Below are positions 33,598-45,602 of a stretch of DNA of 64,000 bases, piece by piece. A program made the position numbers and the translations under genes. Under the pieces are notes generated by a model. That model ran no database searches. It saw nothing but the letters and a program-made list of their open reading frames with translations, and was not told the origin of the DNA. The DNA is taken from NCBI GenBank assembly GCA_014529385.2, contig CM043970.1, positions 43,688,779-43,752,778 on the forward strand, given 5' to 3'. The DNA comes from Adiantum capillus-veneris (taxonomy: Eukaryota; Streptophyta; Polypodiopsida; Polypodiales; Pteridaceae). Numbering within the stretch: the first letter of the stretch is position 1; the number at the start of each line of letters is the position of its first letter.

Positions 33598-33929
33598 TGT
33601 AAAATTTTCCTTTTATATATGCATTTTTTGTATGGCTGAAAACTACCTTCTATTGTGATGCTCAAAACAAAACTTTGAGGGCATAAACAGCTCCAAAAGG
33701 GGGGTAGAACTCCGGGATACCTCCTAGAAAATTTCTGAGAATGTTGAATATGTCTATCCAAGTTTTGGACCCAAAAATTTCCTTTAAACTTTGCACGTGC
33801 ACGAAACGCAAAAACAATTTGCACACAACCATGGAAAGTACACACATGAAGATAAAGCGAACTCACACGCAGAACAAGGAGATGGAGAACATGAACACAA
33901 GAGATGCAACAAAACCTCGCATCCCAACA
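33598..33929 (-). repeat. Candidate 3' LTR of the hosting element
   Basis: End CCTCGCATCCCAACA is shared with 46817. The start TGTAAAATTTTCC at 33598 is chosen only because it begins with TG at a fitting length (332 bp versus 341 bp). Confidence 0.35.
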
Positions 33930-35232
33930 ATCCTCCCCTGTGTGGGTTTTGGTTGCATATCACTCACACAAGCCTCCCCTCAAAACACACTAGGGTGAGG
34001 CACACAATTCACTAGCCTCCCCTTAACACTAGGTTGGTAATGGGACACTTTTATGTCCTGTTAAGTGACCATTTTCCTTGAATTATATCAAGAGTTTCAA
34101 AATAAATTTTGAGGTGCTATCTATTTAGAAAGTTGTCTCATGAGCTGGAAAAAACTCGACATTTTTTTGGAGTATCAATTCCATCTTTAACCTTGTCCTT
34201 GCACAACATTTCACAACCTAAACTGTGTGAAAAAAGGGGTCCTGTTTTTGGCTTTTTTCAACTTTTGGCAACTATACCACTCTAGAATTCATGTTTGTGA
34301 GGTCTATAACGCTAGAGAACTATCTTTAGTAGTCCTCAACATGCTTCTAGGGAGAAATAAATGTTAAAGTTGTAAGTTATGACCAAATTACAAAAATTGT
34401 CAAATCCTGGTTTTTAGCCAATTTTAGCTCTTCTATGATTTTTTTGGTGGCTTTCATGATATCCAAATGCAGTTTTAATTTTCTATGTCGCATATTGTAA
34501 CATAAAGCTAATATTCCTTGAGTTTTGGGGCACCTAATACCCTATTTTGCATAGTAGACAACGATAGTTGATTTTTTCAATTATAGAAGAAAACTAAACA
34601 TTCTCGTATATCAAGTATAAGTTTTTCAACATTTTTAGTTTCTTGTGACAACTACATGCATTTTATAGGTAGTAACCATATCTAGTCATAAGGATCAAAT
34701 TTGGCTAGATATTGAATAGTTTCTATGGGATTCTACAACTCATAATGTTGAACCCAGTTTTTTCATGTTTGTTGTATGTAGCACTTCATCTTTGTCCCCA
34801 ACATTCTCATTGGTAAGAGATGTATTATTCTTTTGAAATGCTCCATGGCTCCTTATGAACCTAAAGGACAATAGGGAACTAAGAAAACATGCATATATTA
34901 TTTGTATTGAGCGTGGCTATAGAAACTTTGATGATAGGTTTGCAGAATGGTAAAAATTCAACTGTTTTGTACCTATTTCTTTTGGCAAAACAAAACATAG
35001 TGAGTGAGAAGCAATCATATGTTCTGATCACCAACCCATTGAAGTTAGCTAGGGAATTTATCTCAAGTCCTACAAAAATCCCTAATCTTATTTTTATGCA
35101 ACAAAACGTAAGAAATGACTGTTTTAGTGAAAATGTACTGGTCCATCAACTTTGGAGACTTGGTGTGACCAAAAGATGAGAAATTTTACAAGTTTCTTAT
35201 TTTTTACATGTGTAGTAGGCCTTGAACTATAT

Positions 35233-36384
35233 TGTCACGGGAACCGAATAATAGAGATCGATAGCAAAAGATAGAGAAAGAGATCTTTGTATTGATGAAT
35301 CTTTGTAGAGTTTTGATACAACAGAAGAGCAATTGAATATGGGCGCACTCCGTTGTACGGAGCTCGAACCTCCCGACCACCCCCGAGCTTCAGTTCGCTT
35401 GCATGCAACGTCTCACTCTCACTCGCACTCGCACTCGCACTCTCACTCTCACTCTCACTCGCACTCGCACTCGCACTCGCAGAAGAAGAGATCGGTGAAT
35501 GATCCCCAAACGCACCACCCGTCGTGCTTTTATCCTTCTTTTCCTCGAAAAGCCTGCACGATTTTCGTACCAAGTATACCTGCGAGAATAATATAAGAAC
35601 GTGATCGCTAAGCGATCCGTAAAGGTTAGATTTTTATCATGACACTTTGCACAGATCCTGTTTCACACATTGATTTCTGCATCGCCTACAAAATAGCCAA
35701 AAGAACATACTCGTGCAACCAATTCAACATGATAATCAAAGTTAAAAAAACATAATTCTATACCTTCATAATCTCAATTTCCATACTCTATCGTGAAGAA
35801 ACAATCCACTTCTTGGTTGATAGCAGGGAGAACTGTATGATGTTGTATGTCTGTCTGTCCCTGTGTAAACTACACTGCTGCTGCCTTCTGTTTGTTTTCA
35901 TCATAACTTTTACAAACGACCTCAGAACAGAGCGATCCAGGTACTCAAAACGACGGGAATAGGTCTGGTCTACAAGGCATCGCGGACAGAATTGCGAAAA
36001 ACGTCTCTGTTTGACTAAAAACGCAATTTTTAGGTCGCGACTCATAAAACCTCTATTTTTTTGGGTCTCCACTACTTTTACAACTTATTTTAAGCCTACC
36101 CATGCATTTTAAGCTAAAACACATAAATATAAAACATTGATATTAATAAAAATCTCAATTTTACTGTTCATAGACAGACTATCTGTTATTCATTAATCTT
36201 TATCAAATCCGTCTTTAGTGTATTATTAAAAAAAAAGAATATATGTTCTCTCTTAATATTTCAACTCATTCGTATAAGCTCTATTTAATAGACTATTCAA
36301 CAATCTTTCAAATCGTGCTAACGAAAGATATGTTCTACTACATTCTTTTTGACTTTAAGAACTTCAAAGACTAGTTCTATTACA
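35233..36384 (-). repeat. Chromovirus-2 3' LTR (1152 bp)
   Basis: TGTCACGGG...TTACA; hexamer array at about 35409-35482. Next to it lies TTCTCCCC, the complement of the purine tract. Confidence 0.96.
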
Positions 36385-36424
36385 TTCTCCCCTTATCAAA
36401 ATTAACTCTGTCCTCAGAGTTGGT

Positions 36425-39180
36425 CTAAAGAGAGGAAAATTCTCTTTGCAAAACACTAAGATCAACCCATGATGCATCCTCTACTGGATAGTTCTGCCAC
36501 TTAACCAAAACTTCCACAATGTCTCTATTTCTTAGATGTTTAAAACGCCTATCTAGTACTAAGTCTGGTTCTACAGTCAATGGTCTGTCATCTTTCAACT
36601 TAGAGTTGTTTTGTAAAACATGATACACATTAGGAACATACTCACATGAAATACAGGATGCACTTTAACATGAGAAGGCAATTCTAATTTATAAGGTAAT
36701 GAACCAATGCGCTTCAAAATTTTAAATGGCCCAGCAAATCATGGAGACAATCTTCTATCCTTTCCAAGAATCAAATGAGACTTCTCAGGAATGACCTTTA
36801 AGAAAACCATATCACTAGTTTCATACTCCACAACACGATGTTTCTTGTCATAATACAGTTTATGTCTCTTTTGAGATTCTCTAATATTCCCCCTGATTTT
36901 GGCCAGCTCGTTATCCATTTTCTCAAGCATCTCACATGACACTTCTACCTTATTCCTCGAGCTAAGAAAATTTATAGGTGTGGGACAGTTATAGCCATAC
37001 ATTGCCTCAAACGAAGTCATCCTAATAGATGAATGATATGAACTGTTGTATGCAAATTCAACCAAAGGCAAATATTCATTCCAATTAGATTGGTTTTCAT
37101 TGACATACATTCGTAACATATCTTCTAAAATACGATTCACTCTCTCCGTCTCCGCATCGGTTTGAGGATGGAAAGCATTAGACATGCGTAACTGGGTACC
37201 TATAGAGTCAAAAGTCGCTCTCCAGAAATGAGAAGTGAACTTAGAATCTCTATCAGACACTATGCTCTTGGGCATGCCATGCAAACGAAATATCTCTTTC
37301 ATAAACAAGTATGCAATGGTCAATGCAGTATAAATTATTTTTACAGGAAAGAAGTGAGCTTGTGTTGTGAGTCTATCTACCACCAGAAAGATCGAATCAT
37401 ACCCTCCACGAGTAGTAGGAAGTCTAATGATAAAGTCCATGGATATACACTTCCACTTCTGTAAAGGAATGTCTAAGGGTTGAAGGTCACCAGGCATCCT
37501 CTTATGCTCAATCTTAACTTGTTGACATTGAAAGCACTCACACACATAATTCTTAACATCCAATTTCATACGCGGCCAAAAGAGTAAGGTTTTAATATTT
37601 TCATATGTCTTATTTAATCCAGGATGACCAGAAAAAAGGTGAATTATGACACTCATGCAGAATTTGACTCTTAAAAGAAGAATTTGCAGGAATACACAAG
37701 CGGTCATAACAATACAGATTTCCCTTATACAAGTGATATCTATTTTCATACATCTCACCAATATTCTCACGCAAGAATTTCAAAATAGGCATATAAAAGG
37801 AATCATTTTCAACTTCAGCATGTATCTCATCAATCAAATTGGATCGCACAACAGTCAACAAATTACACATGGGCCTACGACTCAATGCATGTGCAACTTT
37901 ATTTTCTTTTTCACACAAATACTTCAAATCAAAGTCATACTCAGCCAGCAATTCAATCCATCTTCTTTGTCTGTTGTTTAACAATGGCGGCGTGAAAATA
38001 TACTTCAAACTTTGATGATCAGTACGCAATTAAAATTTGACACCAAGCAAAAGATGACGCCAATGTTTCAATGCATGAACAACAGCAAGCAATTCTAGAT
38101 CATGTGTTGCATAGTTCAATTCATGTCGTCTTAATTTCCTAGACTCATATGCAACCACTCTTCCTTCTTGTGTCAACACACCCTAGTTGTTCACCACTAG
38201 CATCACATGACACAACAAACGGTTTGCCCATCTCAGGAACTTTCAAAACACAATTTTCTGCTATTTTAGCCTTCAAGGTCTCAAAAGCAGTCTCACAGGT
38301 AGAAGTCCACACAAAACCCTTGTCTTTCTTGGTCAATTCGGTCAAAGGACTTGCTATCTTAGAGAAATCTTTAATCTGTGCTCTCTCATATTGTGCTAGA
38401 CCCATAAAGCTTCTCACATCCCTTAATGACTTTGGTGTTGGCCACTCCACAATAGTCTTAACTTTGTCAAGGTCAATGTGAATCCCCTCTTTAGAAATCA
38501 CTCTTCCCAAGTACACAATCTGATCCTTTGCAAAAGTACACTTACTTGCTTTGGCATACAATTTATGTTCACGCAAAACCTCAAATGTTTTCTTTAAGTA
38601 CAATGCATGATCTTCTTCATTCTTAGAATACACAAAAATATCATCCAAGAATACTAGAATGAATTCATCAAGATACGGGTGAAAAATATTATTCATTAAG
38701 CACATGAAAGTTGCTGGTGCATTAGTCAAACCAAAAGCAAGAACTGTAAATTCATAATGCTCATAACGTGTACGAAAAGCAGTCTTTGGAATGTCCTCGA
38801 CCTTAATGCGGATTTGATGGTAGCCAGAACGAAGATCAACCTTTGAAAATATTGTGGCACCACTCAAATGACTAAGCAGTTCATCTATGTGAGGAAGAGG
38901 ATATTTGTTCTTAATGGTCTTTTTGTTTAATCCCCTATAGTCGATGCATAACCTATATATACCATCATTTTTCTTTTGGAATAACACAGGACTACCCCAA
39001 GGAGATACACCAGGTTTAATGAAACCCTTTTTCAAAAGATCATCAAGTTGTATCTTGAGCTCTTTAAGCTCATCAATATTGAACCTGTATGGAGATCTGG
39101 AATAAGGTGTCGCTCCTGGATATAGATCTATGGCATGGTCTACCGCTCTAGGCGGAGGTATACCAGGAAGATCGTCCGGA
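36425..39180 (-). pseudogene. Chromovirus-2 pol: RT, RNase H, integrase, chromodomain (broken)
   Basis: RT (38145-39035 and upstream) is well kept: [27 protein letters not shown] and the catalytic [10 protein letters not shown]. RNase H (37610-38029) and integrase (36739-37770: CECFQCQQVK; SMDF; VSDRDSKF; ETERVNR) follow, then the chromodomain (36425-36628). Lesions compared with chromovirus-1: a frameshift near 38175-38185 in RNase H, a TAA near 38032, a one-base frameshift near 37635, a TGA near 36750 before the GPF motif, and a deletion near 36642-36655 before the chromodomain. The RT domain itself is open, in contrast to copy 1 where integrase is open and RT is dead. Confidence 0.9.
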
Positions 39181-40299
39181 ACACATCCTTAACTTCATGT
39201 AAGAGATCCTCTATAAATTCTCGATTTGTCTCTTTATGTTTATCCCCAGATTCTTCTTTAATCTCATTAGCAAACACAAGCAACGTCTCACACAAGCAAA
39301 CACAAGCAACGTCTCACACTCTTATCTAAGTCACCTTATCAATTCCATTGCCAAAACTAGATTTAGAATCTCTTTCTTTCCACAAAGAGTGTGACTTATC
39401 ATCATCAAATGATTAAAGATATATTTTTCTTTCTTAACAATCAATCAAAACATGATTTTCAATGATCTAATTGATACCAATGATAACATCATGCATATCA
39501 ATGTTTATGTTATAGAAATCACCTTTATGATTTTGACTCTTCACAGAAAAAAAAAACAAATTTTCTACTAACTCTTTCGTGAAACTATTATTACCACTAG
39601 TTAAGTCCACAAGTCTTTTAACTTCTCGATTTAATTTCAAGTTTAATTTCTCAATCAATTTAGACGATAAGAAGCAATGAATACTATCCAAATCAATTAA
39701 GAAATTCAAATTTTAATCTCAACTTCTATGCATAAATTCGATCTCACAGAAGCTTTCAAAGGACGTATCAAAGACATAAAACATCACAAAGAAGGGGTAG
39801 ATGACTTACCTTTATCGTACGCATCGCCAAAAGTCTCCAATTGAGCCATCTTGGTACGTATTGTCTTATCGGTCACCTTGCTCGAGCATTCGAAAGTCTC
39901 GTGGTCGTGTTTTCGATATTGAAAGTATAATCCCAATCTTTGAGTTCTTCAATCCACGCTTCTAAATCTTCGCATATCTTTCTTATGCCATCAAACTCTT
40001 TAAGCATAGCCTTCGTTAAGAATGATTTGGTTGTCGCTTCTCCCATATCGTCATCGTTTCTTTTGGCGGTACCCCAGTGCCGCCATGATGATTATTGTTT
40101 CCAGGTGGATTAGCATGGTTTTCACCTTCATGTTGGCCATCAAGTCTACATAGATATCAAGCTCTCGTGCTGCTTTGCCCCGCAGAGCCTCAGCACGCTC
40201 TTGATTTACAATTTTGAGATCTTCTCATAGTCGCCGAATCAGGTCTTCTTGCTCCTTCATCCTCCTCTCGTATCCTTCCATGTCCAGAATCAACCGCTT
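39181..40299 (-). pseudogene. Chromovirus-2 protease and Gag remnants
   Basis: Same arrangement as in chromovirus-1. A degraded protease-like frame at 39467-39709 reads LIDLDSIHCFLS. A Gag N-terminal remnant begins MEGYERRMKEQEDLIRRL near 40283 and is stopped by the same TGA after about 18 codons. No capsid or zinc knuckle is visible. Confidence 0.7.
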
Positions 40300-40311
40300 G
40301 CTCTGATACCA
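40300..40311 (-). other. Chromovirus-2 PBS (tRNA-iMet)
   Basis: Minus strand TGGTATCAGAGC, two bases from the LTR. Confidence 0.9.
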
Positions 40312-40313
40312 AT

Positions 40314-41465
40314 TGTCACGGGAACCGAATAATAGAGATCGATAGCAAAAGATAGAGAAAGAGATCTTTGTATTGATGAATCTTTGTAGAGTTTTGATAC
40401 AACAGAAGAGCAATTGAATATGGGCGCACTCCGTTGTACGGAGCTCGAACCTCCCGACCACCCCCGAGCTTCAGTTCGCTTGCATGCAACGTCTCACTCT
40501 CACTCGCACTCGCACTCGCACTCTCACTCTCACTCTCACTCGCACTCGCACTCGCACTCGTAGAAGAAGAGATCGGTGAATGATCCCCAAACGCACCACC
40601 CGTCGTGCTTTTATCCTTCTTTTCCTCGAAAAGCCTGCACGATTTTCGTACCAAGTATACCTGCGAGAATAATATAAGAACGTGATCGCTAAGCGATCCG
40701 TAAAGGTTAGATTTTTATCATGACACTTTGCACAGATCCTGTTTCACACATTGATTTCTGCATCGCCTACAAAATAGCCAAAAGAACATACTCGTGCAAC
40801 CAATTCAACATGATAATCAAAGTTAAAAAAACATAATTCTATACCTTCATAATCTCAATTTCCATACTCTATCGTGAAGAAACAATCCACTTCTTGGTTG
40901 ATAGCAGGGAGAACTGTATGATGTTGTATGTCTGTCTGTCCCTGTGTAAACTACACTGCTGCTGCCTTCTGTTTGTTTTCATCATAACTTTTACAAACGA
41001 CCTCAGAACAGAGCGATCCAGGTACTCAAAACGACGGGAATAGGTCTGGTCTACAAGGCATCGCGGACAGAATTGCGAAAAACGTCTCTGTTTGACTAAA
41101 AACGCAATTTTTAAGTCGCGACTCATAAAACCTCTATTTTTTTGGGTCTCCACTACTTTTACAACTTATTTTAAGCCTACCCATGCATTTTAAGCTAAAA
41201 CACATAAATATAAAACATTGATATTAATAAAAATCTCAATTTTACTGTTCATAGACAGACTATCTGTTATTCATTAATCTTTATCAAATCCGTCTTTAGT
41301 GTATTATTAAAAAAAAAGAATATATGTTCTCTCTTAATATTTCAACTCATTCGTATAAGCTCTATTTAATAGACTATTCAACAATCTTTCAAATCATGCT
41401 AACGAAAGATATGTTCTACTACATTCTTTTTGACTTTAAGAACTTCAAAGACTAGTTCTATTACA
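40314..41465 (-). repeat. Chromovirus-2 5' LTR (1152 bp)
   Basis: Nearly identical to 35233-36384; followed by TSD TATAT. Confidence 0.96.
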
Positions 41466-41469
41466 TATA

Positions 41470-41644
41470 TGTTGAACTCGAGGGAGAGAGCGACATGTAG
41501 ACGAGAAGAGAGAGAGACGACACCATCATATGCAAGCCTCAAAGTGTCTAGAATACACACATGAGATGATGTATATATAGAGGGGACCTGGGTGCCATAT
41601 ATAGAGAAGTCATATATTGAGTAGCTTCACATATAAGCTCAACA
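41470..41644 (-). repeat. LARD-1 3' LTR (175 bp)
   Basis: TGTTGAACTCGAGG...AAGCTCAACA; TATATATAGAGG near 41570. Confidence 0.9.
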
Positions 41645-42299
41645 CCCCCACTCAAATAAGGGTCCCTAACTGTGGATGAAAAAACCCTTGGGGGATCAAG
41701 GGAAAAACCCACAGCTCTATATACACCCACCGTTATATTATAAACATCATTGAATATACAAATGTTCATGAGGAGCTACATCACTCCTTTTACAATGAAT
41801 ATTTTATGAGGAGCTACATCACTCCTTTTACAATGAATGTTTTATGAGGAGTTACATTACTCCTATCCTATCAAATAAGTAATGAATACAAAGGTTCAAT
41901 AAAGAGGTGTAAAGGCTATCGATTAGCTCGTAATAAGAAGTGTCTCCATGAATCTGCTATGTAGCTTGTCATCACTATCGTATCACCAAACATATCTTCA
42001 TGTTGTCATCAATATGACATCACCAAATATGTCTTCTTTGATCAATCCTACATAGATCATAGACTCAAAAACATAGTCATGAAAATTATTAGCATCGTTA
42101 GTGAAATAATTACATTCACAATGCCATAAGAGATGGTTCGCGCCGCCACTCTTTTGACGACATATAAACACACAACAACATATGTGGACATAAAGTATGA
42201 ACATAAAAAGTACAAGATTCATGATACGTGATGCAAATGACATGTGTGTATACTACATAAAACGACATTTATTAACGTAGTGATATCAATGAATAAATC

Positions 42300-42800
42300 A
42301 TTATTGTATCATCATTGTATCAATAAAAATTAATAAATCATCATGGTATCAACGAAAAGCATCATAGAATAATCATTGTATCAACAAAACAACATCATGG
42401 TATCACCGAGAATAACCATGGTATCAACGAAACAACATCATGATATCACCAAGAATAATCATTGTATCAATGAAACAACATCATGGCATCACCGAGAATA
42501 ACCATGGAACCAACGAAACAACATCATAGTATCACCGAGAATAACCATGGTATCAACAAAAATCACCATGGAATCAACAAAATATCATCATGGAATCACC
42601 GAGAATAACCATGGTATCAACGAAATATCATCATGGCATCACCGAAAATAACCATGGTATCAATGAAATATCATCATGGTATCAACGAAAATCACCATGG
42701 TATCAACGAAATATTATCATGGCATCAATAAGAATAACCATGGTATCAATGAAATATCATCATGGTATCAACAAAAATCACCATGACCATACCATCACCA
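42300..42800. repeat. LARD-1 internal array rich in ATGGTATCA
   Basis: Degenerate tandem units of about 43 bases built from CATGGTATCAACGAAACAA and CATCATGGTATCACCGAGAA, some with half-unit changes. A related array lies in LARD-2 at 53570-53960. Frames such as 42590-42826 are repeat by-products. Confidence 0.85.
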
Positions 42801-43465
42801 TGACCATGACCAACTCTCTCTTGTAGCTAGGAAGAGTTGCTACTGCCATGCTTGCTAGAAAGATGGACTGAACCTCTGAGAAGGCATGTTCTAGCAGTTT
42901 GTAACATGCAATAAGCACACCATATTCTAGCAGTTTTGTTGCTACGCATCACACAAACCCGCGAGTTCTGCTAAATTTAGGGAAATCGCAGCATACGCTA
43001 TTCATGTACCCACATCAAAGTAGCTTTATGTTTCCTTAAAATAGCATCAAAATAATAATAATAGCGATGCTGCGATCATTATACACAAGCAATTGGGGCC
43101 AACAGTATGTCGACGTCGCTGTAGTGAGGCGGCCTTTGCCATCACTAGGTATTTCTGCTATTGCTTCTGCAAGTTTCTTCACAAAAAAATGCTCCTCATG
43201 CCCACTGTGACAACCTATACATAGATATACGTAGCTACGAGACCATGCAGAAATACTCTATGCTCATCAACACCTAGTGTGTTCATCCTAATTAGGATGC
43301 CATGCTTATTAATTAAATAAAAGAAAGTATGTACTACAGTCAAATACAAACAAAAGAATGTTAAATAGAGCAAATAATAGGACTTATCTCTACGGCCCAT
43401 ATTGGATTTGAATTATAGGAGTGCTTTTACGAATCAGGTTGAGAAAAGCTCACTGGATGAGAAAA
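42801..43465 (-). other. LARD-1 leader region, no gene
   Basis: Between the internal array and the PBS. Nothing coding is recognised. Contains no counterpart of the 170-bp repeats seen at this position in LARD-2. Confidence 0.5.
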
Positions 43466-43477
43466 GCTCTGATACCA
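43466..43477 (-). other. LARD-1 PBS (tRNA-iMet)
   Basis: Minus strand TGGTATCAGAGC directly adjoining the LTR. Confidence 0.9.
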
Positions 43478-43652
43478 TGTTGAGCTCGAGGGAGAGAGCG
43501 ACATGTAGACGAGAAGAGAGAGAGACGACACCATCATATGCAAGCCTCAAAGTGTGTAGAATACACACATTAGATGATGTATATATAGAGGGGACCTGGG
43601 TGCCATATATAGAGAAGCCATATATTGAGTAGCTTCACATATAAGCTCAACA
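43478..43652 (-). repeat. LARD-1 5' LTR (175 bp)
   Basis: TGTTGAGCTCGAGG...AAGCTCAACA, followed by CTATA. Confidence 0.9.
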
Positions 43653-43769
43653 CTATAACCACATGAAAGGATTTTACAAAATGAGTGGATCTACTATGGT
43701 TTTGGAGGTTTTTTTCAAAACCCTGAAAGGACACTTTTATCTCCAGTTAGGTTACCAACCTAGTGTTAA

Positions 43770-44272
43770 ACACAAATCTTCCTCCCCTAGCACACAAAAT
43801 ATCATGGCATAGGCATATACAAGCCTCTTCTGGCACAAAATAGACGGTACAATACAATTGAGAGAATGCTCACATCACATGTCGTTTGTTGTTTAATGGA
43901 GGATTTTCTCCCCCACATAATGCACAACTTGTTGTAATGTCATCATTTTCCTTGCCACATTTTGATGTTGTTGTTGTTGTCGTCGATGTTTTGATCTACT
44001 TGTGCAGGTAGAAAAATTGTGGGAACAATGCCCAATGACTATGAAGTCCAAGCCCACAGGAATGAGAGCTTGCGGAATGGACGAGATTGGTGGTAGGTGG
44101 TGCAGACGCGCATCGACTAGTGAGCAAAAGGGAGTTGATTTTTTTGGCGCCAACCATTGAATAGCTATTGCTATTGTGACTTGTGAGCACTGAGCAACGA
44201 GGTCATCGAGCGTGCCAGGTGTAGGAGTTGGGCCAGTGAGTTGCACAGCTACACTATAGTGATGAAGAGGCT
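43770..44272 (-). other. Interior of the hosting LTR element, no recognised gene
   Basis: Between TTAA elements A and B. A minus frame at 43893-44279 (His/Gln-rich, RRQQQQHQ) has no identifiable domain. The segment contains several CCTCCCC-type tracts near 43780 that continue the theme at 33932-34020. Confidence 0.4.
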
Positions 44273-44276
44273 TTAA

Positions 44277-45598
44277 CACTAGGTTGGTAACCTAACAGGA
44301 CATAAAAGTGTCGTTTCAGGGTTTTGAAAAAAACCTCCAAAACCATAGTAGATCCACTCATTTTGTAAAATCCTTTCATGAGGTTATAGCTCGAGGCCTA
44401 CTAAACATGGAAAAAATAAGAAACTTGTAAAATTTCTCATCTTTTGGTCACACCAAGCCTCCAAAGTTGATGGACCACTGATTTTTCATCAAAAAAATCA
44501 TTTCTTATGTTTTGTTGCATAAAAATAAGACTAGGGATTTTTGTAGGACTTGAGATAAATTCCCTAGTTAACTTCAATGGGTTGGTGATCAGAACATATG
44601 ATTGCTTCTCACTCACTATTTTTTGTTTTGCCAAAATAAATAGGTACAAAAAAGTTGAATGTTTACCATTCCGCAAACCTATCATCAAAGTTTCTATATC
44701 CACGCTCAATACAATATAATATATGCATGTTTTCTTTGTTCTCTATTGTCCTTTATGTTTACAAGGAGCCATGGAGCATGTCAAAAGAATAATACATCTC
44801 TTACCAAGGGGACTCTTGGGGACAAAGATGAAGTGTTAAATACAGCAAACATGAAAAAACTGGGTTGAACATTATGAGTTGTAGAATCCCATAGAAACTA
44901 TTCAATATCTAGCCAAATTTGATCCTTATGACTAGATATGGTTACTACCTACAAAATGCATGTAGTTGTCACAAGAAACTAACAATATTGAAAAAGCTAT
45001 ACTTGATATACTAGAATGTTTCGTTTTCTTCCATAATTGAAAAAATCAACCATCGTTGTGTACTATGCAAAATAGGGTATTAGGTGCCCCAAAACTCAAG
45101 GAATGTTAGCTTTATGTTACAATATGCGACATAGAAAATCAAAAATGAATTTGGATATCATGAAATCCACCAAAAAAATCATAGAAGAGCTAAAATTCGC
45201 TAAAAAACAAGATTTGACAATTTTTGTAATTTGGTCATAACTTACAACTATAATATTTATTTCTCCCTAGAAGAATCAGGACATGTTGAGGACTACTAAA
45301 GATAGTTCTCTAGCATTATAGACCTCACAAACATGAATTCTAGAGTGGTATAGTTGCAAAAAGTTGAAAAAAGCCAAAAACAGGACCCGTTTTTTCGCAC
45401 AGTTTAGGTTGTGAAATGTTGTGCAAGGACAATGTTAAAGATGGAATTGATATTCCAAAAAAATGTCGAGTTTTTTTCAGCTCATGAGACAACTTTCTAG
45501 ATAGATAGCACCTCAAAATCCATTTTGAAACTCTTGACATAATTCAAGGAAAATGGTCACTTCACAGGACATAAAAGTGTCCCATTACCAACCTAGTG
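44277..45598 (-). mobile_element. TTAA element B: 1322 bp, CACTAGG termini, TTAA target
   Basis: Left end CACTAGGTTGGTAA at 44277, right end TTACCAACCTAGTG at 45598, with TTAA at 44273-44276 and 45599-45602. Inside each end lies GGACATAAAAGTGTC in the same orientation (near 44298 and 45568), so these subterminal pieces are direct rather than inverted repeats. Uninterrupted copy of element A in inverted orientation, about 500 bases away. It supplies the unbroken site (GAGCTATAACC) that defines the LARD-1 insertion in A. A roughly 90-codon frame (44437-44709, minus) is open in both copies; no family is recognised. Confidence 0.8.
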
Positions 45599-45602
45599 TT
45601 AA

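Larger units (their letters stand above)
35233..41465 (-). mobile_element. Chromovirus-2: Ty3/Gypsy element, full length, TSD TATAT, very young
   Basis: LTRs 35233-36384 and 40314-41465 are both 1152 bp. By eye they differ at about three sites (CGCAG/CGTAG in the hexamer array end, TTTTTAGG/TTTTTAAG, AATCGTG/AATCATG). TATAT flanks both sides (35228-35232, 41466-41470). The right TATAT includes the first base of the LARD-1 LTR, so this element inserted after LARD-1. Same family and orientation as chromovirus-1, with the same PBS, purine tract and missing Gag. Confidence 0.96.
41470..43652 (-). mobile_element. LARD-1: short-LTR non-autonomous retrotransposon, TSD CTATA
   Basis: LTRs 41470-41644 and 43478-43652 (175 bp) start TGTTGA and end CTCAACA. 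By eye they differ at four sites. The PBS TGGTATCAGAGC abuts the right LTR (43466-43477) and CCCCC follows the left LTR (purine tract on the minus strand). The target duplication CTATA is at 35227-35231 and 43653-43657, now separated by chromovirus-2, which landed on the left boundary. The interior of about 1.8 kb codes for nothing recognisable and contains a 43-bp-unit array. Same family as LARD-2 (52502-55120). Its proteins would have to come in trans, perhaps from a Copia-1-like element. Confidence 0.9.
34027..43765 (+). mobile_element. TTAA element A: CACTAGG termini, TTAA target, split by LARD-1
   Basis: Begins CACTAGGTTGGTAA at 34027 and ends TTACCAACCTAGTG at 43765, with TTAA directly outside both ends (34023-34026, 43766-43769). 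Without the LARD-1/chromovirus insertion (bounded by CTATA at 35227-35231 and 43653-43657) it is about 1.31 kb. It matches element B (44277-45598) over its full length in inverted orientation. No transposase is recognisable. The symmetric four-base TTAA target fits the piggyBac superfamily better than CACTA (3 bp) or PIF/Harbinger (TWA); assignment is inference. Confidence 0.75.

Noticed and set aside
42300-42800. CRISPR-like array
   Set aside because: Units are degenerate, contiguous and without unique spacers, and the context is a plant retrotransposon.
43893-44279. 128-codon minus frame with Gln/His/Arg-rich segment as a gene
   Set aside because: No domain, no matching neighbour frame, and it starts inside TTAA element B's flank; probably chance in the interior of a non-autonomous element.
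34027-45598. Calling the CACTAGG elements members of the CACTA superfamily
   Set aside because: CACTA elements duplicate three bases as a direct repeat; here the flanks would be TAA and TTA, which do not match, whereas TTAA matches at all four ends.
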